From contig CAAFGE010000016.1 of the NCBI GenBank assembly GCA_900762355.1, forward strand, positions 5,431-69,430: a stretch of DNA of 64,000 nucleotides. Direction: 5' to 3'. The translations under genes and the position numbers were made by a program. The DNA is from an uncultured Collinsella sp. (GTDB taxonomy: Bacteria; Actinomycetota; Coriobacteriia; Coriobacteriales; Coriobacteriaceae). Shown one piece after another: positions 59,356 to 64,000 of the stretch (positions are counted from its first letter, which is position 1; every line of letters begins with the position of its first letter). The notes beneath the pieces are model-generated. The model saw only the letters and a program-made list of their open reading frames with translations, searched no databases and was not told the origin of the DNA.

Positions 59356-59377
59356 GTAGCTAATTTGGGACGTGGCT
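59356..59377. repeat. Family B fragment
   Basis: GTAGCTAATTTGGGACG.GGCT, a degenerate left arm of the 55341 inverted repeat, in the promoter-side region of dnaE. Confidence 0.55.
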
Positions 59378-59448
59378 TTTTCAACATTGGTGCCAGGTAC
59401 TTTTGACATGTTAGCGCTGAGCACATCTGGCAGATTCCTAAGGAACAG

Positions 59449-59733
59449 CTACTCCCCTGCGTCTGTCACGCGGACAGCAGCGCACTCGCTGGGGCGTGCA
59501 TTCTCCAGGCCGGAGAAGAACTCGACAAGCGGAACATCGAGACCCTCGGCAATTTTAACGAGATAATCGATCGATACGTTTTGCCTGCCGTTTTCAAAGT
59601 TGCAGAGATTGGGCCGATTTACCCCGATCATGCGAGCGAGCTGCGCTTGGGAAATATCACGCTCGTTACGTAGGCGGCCGACGTTAGCGCCGACCTCCCT
59701 GCATACGAACTCACATGTCATCTCGATATCCAT
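59449..59733 (-). CDS. XRE-family transcriptional regulator (controller-protein-like)
   Basis: 94 aa helix-turn-helix protein: LRNERDISQAQLARMIGVN and NRPNLCNFENGRQNVSIDYL form the HTH, with a short C-terminal part. Size and position (divergent from a restriction-modification-like operon) match C-proteins that time restriction genes. A perfect 10-bp inverted repeat (59732-59758) covers its own start codon, suggesting autoregulation. The RBS is TAGGAT, inside that repeat. MDIEMTCEFV is the likely N-terminus. Confidence 0.8.
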   Translation of the reverse strand: MDIEMTCEFVCREVGANVGRLRNERDISQAQLARMIGVNRPNLCNFENGRQNVSIDYLVKIAEGLDVPLVEFFSGLENARPSECAAVRVTDAGE

Positions 59734-59758
59734 GGCTCAATCCTATTAATTGAGCCAT
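59732..59758. promoter_or_regulatory. Operator-like palindrome at the XRE start
   Basis: ATGGCTCAAT (59732-59741), 7-bp spacer CCTATTA, ATTGAGCCAT (59749-59758): perfect 10-bp arms overlapping the RBS and the start codon of the XRE gene. Confidence 0.65.
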
Positions 59759-59797
59759 CGTTACTTGTACGCTATTTCATACAGACGTCCTTTCAGC

Positions 59798-59824
59798 TAC
59801 ACTGCTGTATGATTTATCGTACAG
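59798..59824 (+). promoter_or_regulatory. Possible promoter and palindrome before the methyltransferase genes
   Basis: -10 TACACT (59798-59803) with a weak -35 TTTCAT 17 bp upstream (59775-59780). Next to it CTGTATGATTTATCGTACAG (59805-59824) pairs 8 of 9 positions around a central TT, as a second operator candidate for the XRE protein. Confidence 0.45.
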
Positions 59825-59840
59825 GCATTGAGGTGAAGGC

Positions 59841-60536
59841 ATGGCTCAGCAGGTTAAATCTCGCAAGAGAGTGCAGGAGCACGGAGAGGTCTTTACGAAC
59901 GAGCGCGAAGTCAACGCCATGCTCGACATGGTCAAACAGGAGACCGAGCGCATCGAATCCCGTTTTCTGGAGCCGGCGTGCGGCAATGGCAATTTCCTGG
60001 CCGAGGTATTGCGCCGCAAGCTCACCGTTGTAAGCCAGCGTTACAAGAAGAATCCCGACGATTACCAGCGCAATGCGTTCATCGCTGTAAGTAGCCTTTA
60101 CGGCGTCGAACTTCTCGAAGACAACGCCCAAGAATGCCGTGATCGTCTATACGGAATCGTCGAGGCAGAGGCTAAGAAAGCAATCAAAAAGCCGGACACG
60201 CTCTTCCTCGAGGCCATCCGCTATGTGCTCGACAAGAACATCCTGTGCGGCGATGCTCTCACGCTCAAAGACGCCAACAATAGCCCCATCACCTTTGCCG
60301 AATGGTCACTCGTAACGGGCGACAAGGTGAAGCGTCGTGATTTCTTGCTGAGCGAACTTCTCGATGGCAACGCCGATAAGGGAGAAACGCTCTCCCTTTT
60401 CACCTTCGACGACTTAGGCGGCGATGTCCGAGCACATACCGACTGGGAGTACGACGCCGAGCTCGATGCCTACATCCCTTCCGCAATAAAGGAATATCCC
60501 CTCACCAATTACTGGGAGGTCCAGTGCCATGGCTAG
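59841..60536 (+). CDS. Methyltransferase-like protein, small subunit of a restriction-modification system
   Basis: 231 aa. N-terminus KRVQEHGEVFTNEREVNAML is typical of Eco57I/type-I-like adenine methylases, followed by SAM-binding motif I FLEPACGNGNFLAEVL (42-57). No NPPY catalytic motif is present; instead ITFAEWSLVTG occurs near residue 155, and the end is EYPLTNYWEVQCHG. So it can bind SAM or support the next protein but probably not methylate alone. The RBS is GAGGTGAAGG. Its stop overlaps the start of the next gene (8 nt), so they are translated together. I recall similar two-part methylases in Bifidobacterium and other Actinobacteria. Confidence 0.75.
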   Translation: MAQQVKSRKRVQEHGEVFTNEREVNAMLDMVKQETERIESRFLEPACGNGNFLAEVLRRKLTVVSQRYKKNPDDYQRNAFIAVSSLYGVELLEDNAQECRDRLYGIVEAEAKKAIKKPDTLFLEAIRYVLDKNILCGDALTLKDANNSPITFAEWSLVTGDKVKRRDFLLSELLDGNADKGETLSLFTFDDLGGDVRAHTDWEYDAELDAYIPSAIKEYPLTNYWEVQCHG

Positions 60537-62088
60537 CCTGCTTGAGACCGTACACAACCCCGATGTATTGACTTGTCTGGCTAACCTAAGCAACGACGAG
60601 GTCTTTACGCCACCGGATCTCGCCAACGATGTTCTGGACATGCTGCCGGCTGAAATCTGGAGCGACCCCACCATCAAAATCTTGGACCCATGCTGCAAAT
60701 CGGGCGTGTTTTTGCGCGAGGCGGCAAAGCGATTCATCGTAGGACTTGAGCACGTGTATCCCGACCTGCAGGAGCGCGTTGACCATATCATGCACGAGCA
60801 GCTCTTTGGTATCGCGATCACCGAGCTCACAAGTTTGCTTTCCCGACGCAGCCTGTACTGCAGCAAGTTTCCCAACGGGCGTTTTTCGGTCGTGGAGTTT
60901 GACAGCTCCGAGGGGAATGTACGACACCGGGCCATCCAGCACACGTGGGTGAATAGTCGATGCAAATACTGCGGGGCATCGAACGCCGAGTATGATCGCG
61001 ACGCCGAACTCGAAACCCACGCCTACGAATTCATACACACCGACGATCCTGAAAGGTTACTGAATATGAAGTTCGACGTGATCGTCGGAAACCCGCCGTA
61101 CCAGCTTAGTGATGGAAGCGGAGCTAGCACAGACGCGGCTGCCCCCATTTATCAAAACTTCGTAACACAAGCGAAGAGGCTCAATCCCCACTATCTATCC
61201 ATGATCATCCCGTCGCGCTGGATGGTCGGTGGCCGCTCAACGCTCAGCTCGTTTCGTAGCGAAATGCGCATGGACCAACATCTCGCGGAAATACACGATT
61301 TCGAGAACGCCGCGGAGTGTTTTCCAGGCTTGCACATTGATGGCGGCGTTTGCTACTTCCTCTGGGACAGAAACCATAAAGGGCGTTTGAAATATGTATT
61401 CAAGCCAATCAAGGACGACACAACGACGTGCATGCGCTTCCTAGACAGTGGAACGAAGTATGTCATTAGAGATAGCCGGCTATTTTCAGTACTGGACAAG
61501 CTTGCCGGCTTAGAGCGCTTCTCAAAAATCGTATCTAAAACCAAACCTTTTGGAATTAGAAAGTACCTCTTCAATGAACCGTCTCGGTATCCAGGCTCAA
61601 ACCTATCCGAGTTCCCCTTTCCCAACTCGGTGAAAATCTATGGAGTAAAAGGCATCAAGGGAGGCGCCCGCAGAACTTCGGGTTTTATCACCAATAAAAC
61701 GGTCACAGCAGGAAGGGAAAACATCGAAAAGTACAAGCTGTTTTTCACTACGTCCTTTTCTACGAATGCAGTAATACCCCCAGAGCCAATCTTGGGACTC
61801 CCCGGCGAAGTATGCACCGAAACATTCCTCCAAATCGGACCGTTCAACACGGAAGCAGAAATGCTGAGCTGCAAGTCTTTCACAGAAACGAATGTATTCA
61901 GATTCCTTCTTTATTTTGGCAAGGGGACAATGCAGGTAAACCAATCCGTCTTTGATTACATCCCGCTCGTTCCCTTTGATAGAAAGTGGACCGACGACCT
62001 TCTAGTCTCCCGATTCGGTTTCTCCACTGAAGACCTCAGATTCATCGAAAGCACCATAGGCGACACGGTTGAGGTCTCCAATGCCTAG
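60529..62088 (+). CDS. Eco57I-type DNA adenine methyltransferase
   Basis: 519 aa N6-adenine methylase. SNDEVFTPPDLANDVLDMLP leads to motif I ILDPCCKSGVFL (51-62, with CCKSG for the usual AxGxG), motif IV NPPYQLSDG (188-196), and a zinc-knuckle-like CKYCG at 145-149. The C-terminal half (about 260-519) should be the target-recognition domain (WMVGGRSTLSSFRSEMRMDQ then ECFPGLHIDGGVCYFLWDR). The C-terminus overlaps the helicase start by 8 nt. G+C drops in the TRD part (around 61.35-61.95 kb), as often in exchanged specificity regions. Its predicted product is a full methylase; the target site is unknown. Confidence 0.85.
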   Translation: MASLLETVHNPDVLTCLANLSNDEVFTPPDLANDVLDMLPAEIWSDPTIKILDPCCKSGVFLREAAKRFIVGLEHVYPDLQERVDHIMHEQLFGIAITELTSLLSRRSLYCSKFPNGRFSVVEFDSSEGNVRHRAIQHTWVNSRCKYCGASNAEYDRDAELETHAYEFIHTDDPERLLNMKFDVIVGNPPYQLSDGSGASTDAAAPIYQNFVTQAKRLNPHYLSMIIPSRWMVGGRSTLSSFRSEMRMDQHLAEIHDFENAAECFPGLHIDGGVCYFLWDRNHKGRLKYVFKPIKDDTTTCMRFLDSGTKYVIRDSRLFSVLDKLAGLERFSKIVSKTKPFGIRKYLFNEPSRYPGSNLSEFPFPNSVKIYGVKGIKGGARRTSGFITNKTVTAGRENIEKYKLFFTTSFSTNAVIPPEPILGLPGEVCTETFLQIGPFNTEAEMLSCKSFTETNVFRFLLYFGKGTMQVNQSVFDYIPLVPFDRKWTDDLLVSRFGFSTEDLRFIESTIGDTVEVSNA

Positions 62089-64000
62089 CACTTCCTTCTT
62101 CCCCAGGCGCCCGGATATTCACCCGATAATCTATGCGTACCGTGACAAGAATCCCGAGAATAAGGGGCTTCTCAAAATCGGTGACACGACCCGCACCGCA
62201 GAGATTCGCGTTGCGGAACAGTTCCCCGTCTTGCAGCCCTGTGACGGCAAGCCGTATGAAATCGTCTTTAATGAGAGCGCGATGCGCTCCGACGGAACAT
62301 GCTTTAGGGATAAGGCGGTTCATCGCCGTCTAAAACAGATGGGTTTCGACAACCCCAACGGTGAGTGGTTCCGCTGCACTCCCGATGACGTCCGCAACGC
62401 CTGGCTGCAAGTGCGCGACCGCACCAGCTACGAGCGCGAACGTACCGAAGACTTTGTCATGCGCCCCGAGCAGCTTTCGGCCGTAAACAAGACCGAGGCA
62501 TACTTCCGCATGTGCGAGCAGCCCGGCAACCGCAGCGTGCCCAAGTTTCTGTGGAACGCCAAAATGCGCTTCGGTAAGACGTTTGCGACCTATCAGCTCG
62601 CACGTCGTATGAACATGAAGCGTGTGCTTGTGCTTACCTTCAAGCCTGCCGTGGAGGATGCCTGGCGCGAGGATCTTGAGAGCCACATCGACTTTGAAGG
62701 CTGGCAGTTCGTCGCCCGCGATGTCAGGTCCTACGATGAGTGCGATCCAGCGCGTCCCATCGTATGCTTTGGCTCCTTCCAGGACTTCCTCGGCGTGGAT
62801 AAGAACGGCACCATCAAAGCACGCAACGAATGGGTCCACTTGGAGAAGTGGGACCTGGTGGCGTTCGATGAATACCACTTCGGCGCGTGGAGAGACAGCG
62901 CAAAGGGCCTCTTTGCCAATCAAGATGAAGACAAGGCCGTCGAGGCTGAGGAGAAGGAAGCCGACGAGGCCTCGAAGGGCAACAACATCGACGAGACATG
63001 GCTGCCCATCCAGGCAGATCGATACCTGTACCTCTCCGGTACGCCGTTCCGTGCGTTGACTTCCGGCGAGTTTATCGAGGACCAGATCTTTAACTGGACC
63101 TATTCAGACGAGCAGCAGGCAAAGCGGGACTGGGTGAGCGCGCACCCCTTTGAGCCAAATCCTTACGAGGCACTGCCGCGCATGGTGCTTATGACCTACA
63201 AGGTGCCCGACTCCATCACCAAGGTGGCGCGCGCGGGCGAGTTCGATGAATTCGACCTCAACGTGTTCTTCTCCGCTACGGGCGAGGGAGATGCCGCGCA
63301 GTTCAAATACAAGGACTACGTGCAAAAATGGCTCGACCTCATTCGCGGCTCGCTGGCCGAGACCACTACGGACGAACTCAAGATGGGCGCGCAGAAGCCA
63401 GTGCTCCCCTTTAGCCATGCCGACCTGCTGGCAAACCTCACCCACACGCTATGGTTTTTGCCCAATGTGGCTTCTTGCTACGCGATGGCGAACTTGCTGG
63501 CAGAGCGGCAAAACGCCTTCTACCACGATTATCGCGTACTCGTGGCGGCAGGCACCAAGGCGGGTATTGGCCTTGACGCCGTGGAGCCCGTGCGACGCGC
63601 CATGGGTGACCCGCTGGCGACCAAGACCATCACGCTCTCGTGCGGCAAGCTCACCACGGGCGTGACCATCCGCCCCTGGACGGGCGTATTCATGCTGCGC
63701 AACCTGCGTAGCCCCGAAACGTACTTCCAAACAGCATTCCGTGTGCAAAGCCCCTGGACCGCCAAGGACGAAAACGGTCGCATGCAGGTAATCAAGCAGG
63801 AATGCTACGTGTTCGACTTTGCGCTCGACCGTGCCCTGGCCATGGTCTCCGACTACAGCTGCCAGCTTTCCGTTGAGGAGCCGAGTCCCGAGAAAAAGGT
63901 TGCCGACTTCATCAAGTTTCTGCCCGTGCTGGCCTACGACGGCAGCGCTATGCGCGAGGTCGATGCAGCCGACATTCTGGACATCGCTATGGCGGGAACC
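62081..64000 (+). CDS. GIY-YIG/T5orf172-helicase restriction protein (3' end outside the window)
   Basis: The first 640 residues are visible. An N-terminal T5orf172-like GIY-YIG nuclease domain (IIYAYRDKNPENKGLLKIGD, then TTRTAEIRVAEQF) is fused to an SF2 helicase: Walker A MRFGKTFATYQLA (K166), motif II DEYHFG (263-268), motif III SGTPF (319-323), with the second lobe continuing to the edge. The ATG overlaps the methylase stop. The fusion of nuclease and helicase with a methylase pair is a type III/ISP-like restriction layout; I have no exact name for it. Motor-driven cleavage of unmodified DNA is the inferred role. Confidence 0.8.
   Translation, partial: MPSTSFFPRRPDIHPIIYAYRDKNPENKGLLKIGDTTRTAEIRVAEQFPVLQPCDGKPYEIVFNESAMRSDGTCFRDKAVHRRLKQMGFDNPNGEWFRCTPDDVRNAWLQVRDRTSYERERTEDFVMRPEQLSAVNKTEAYFRMCEQPGNRSVPKFLWNAKMRFGKTFATYQLARRMNMKRVLVLTFKPAVEDAWREDLESHIDFEGWQFVARDVRSYDECDPARPIVCFGSFQDFLGVDKNGTIKARNEWVHLEKWDLVAFDEYHFGAWRDSAKGLFANQDEDKAVEAEEKEADEASKGNNIDETWLPIQADRYLYLSGTPFRALTSGEFIEDQIFNWTYSDEQQAKRDWVSAHPFEPNPYEALPRMVLMTYKVPDSITKVARAGEFDEFDLNVFFSATGEGDAAQFKYKDYVQKWLDLIRGSLAETTTDELKMGAQKPVLPFSHADLLANLTHTLWFLPNVASCYAMANLLAERQNAFYHDYRVLVAAGTKAGIGLDAVEPVRRAMGDPLATKTITLSCGKLTTGVTIRPWTGVFMLRNLRSPETYFQTAFRVQSPWTAKDENGRMQVIKQECYVFDFALDRALAMVSDYSCQLSVEEPSPEKKVADFIKFLPVLAYDGSAMREVDAADILDIAMAGT

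Overview
The window is about 60% G+C, densely coded, and reads as a chromosomal segment of a strictly anaerobic Gram-positive gut actinobacterium of class Coriobacteriia, most probably Collinsella. That placement is inferred from codon use, the gene set (class III FBPase, superoxide reductase, formate-tetrahydrofolate ligase, QueH, two DegV proteins, Tat/LPxTG-type surface proteins) and a recurrent family of intergenic palindromes; no rRNA, tRNA, CRISPR array, transposase or prophage gene was seen.

Layout. 1-2.0 kb: phosphate uptake (pstS, pstC cut by the window edge). 2.1-6.1 kb: M20 dipeptidase, HAD phosphatase, DegV, and a DinJ/YafQ toxin-antitoxin pair with a probable operator. 6.1-13.9 kb: LOG-family protein, queuosine genes tgt, queA and queH, a short-chain dehydrogenase resembling gut 12-alpha-hydroxysteroid dehydrogenases, and a tail-anchored coiled-coil protein, with several copies of palindromic repeats between them. 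13.9-23.7 kb: housekeeping (membrane zincin, MetRS, RNA m5C methyltransferase, TIM-barrel protein, second DegV, fbp, two GtrA proteins). 23.8-28.9 kb: a two-gene surface-protein operon under a cobalamin riboswitch. 29-34.6 kb: UbiB-like kinase with a phasin-like partner, C69 dipeptidase, a MITE-like element, and folD-fchA. 35-40.8 kb: two paralogous lipoproteins, a Tat-exported and sortase-anchored PI-PLC-like protein, a PH-like protein and a YhcG-type nuclease. 40.9-59.3 kb: zinc-ribbon protein, CDF transporter, secreted-domain membrane protein, Cys-rich mini-protein, fhs, ruvCAB, a degenerate NAD-synthetase homologue, superoxide reductase, SNF2 helicase, dnaE. 59.4 kb to the end: an XRE regulator diverging from a restriction-modification-like operon that leaves the window.

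Functional links. The C1 genes fhs, folD and fchA form the tetrahydrofolate methyl branch; FolD has lost the residues normally needed for cyclohydrolase activity, so FchA probably supplies that step. Tgt, QueA and QueH make a preQ1-to-queuosine route. The most interesting unit is the riboswitch operon at 23.85-28.86 kb: a 1289-residue surface protein with four DUF4430 (transcobalamin-like) repeats and a beta-propeller, followed by a membrane-anchored single-DUF4430 protein. Its control by B12 suggests a Gram-positive corrinoid-capture system. Second are the intergenic repeat families, two of which show compensatory base changes in their stems.
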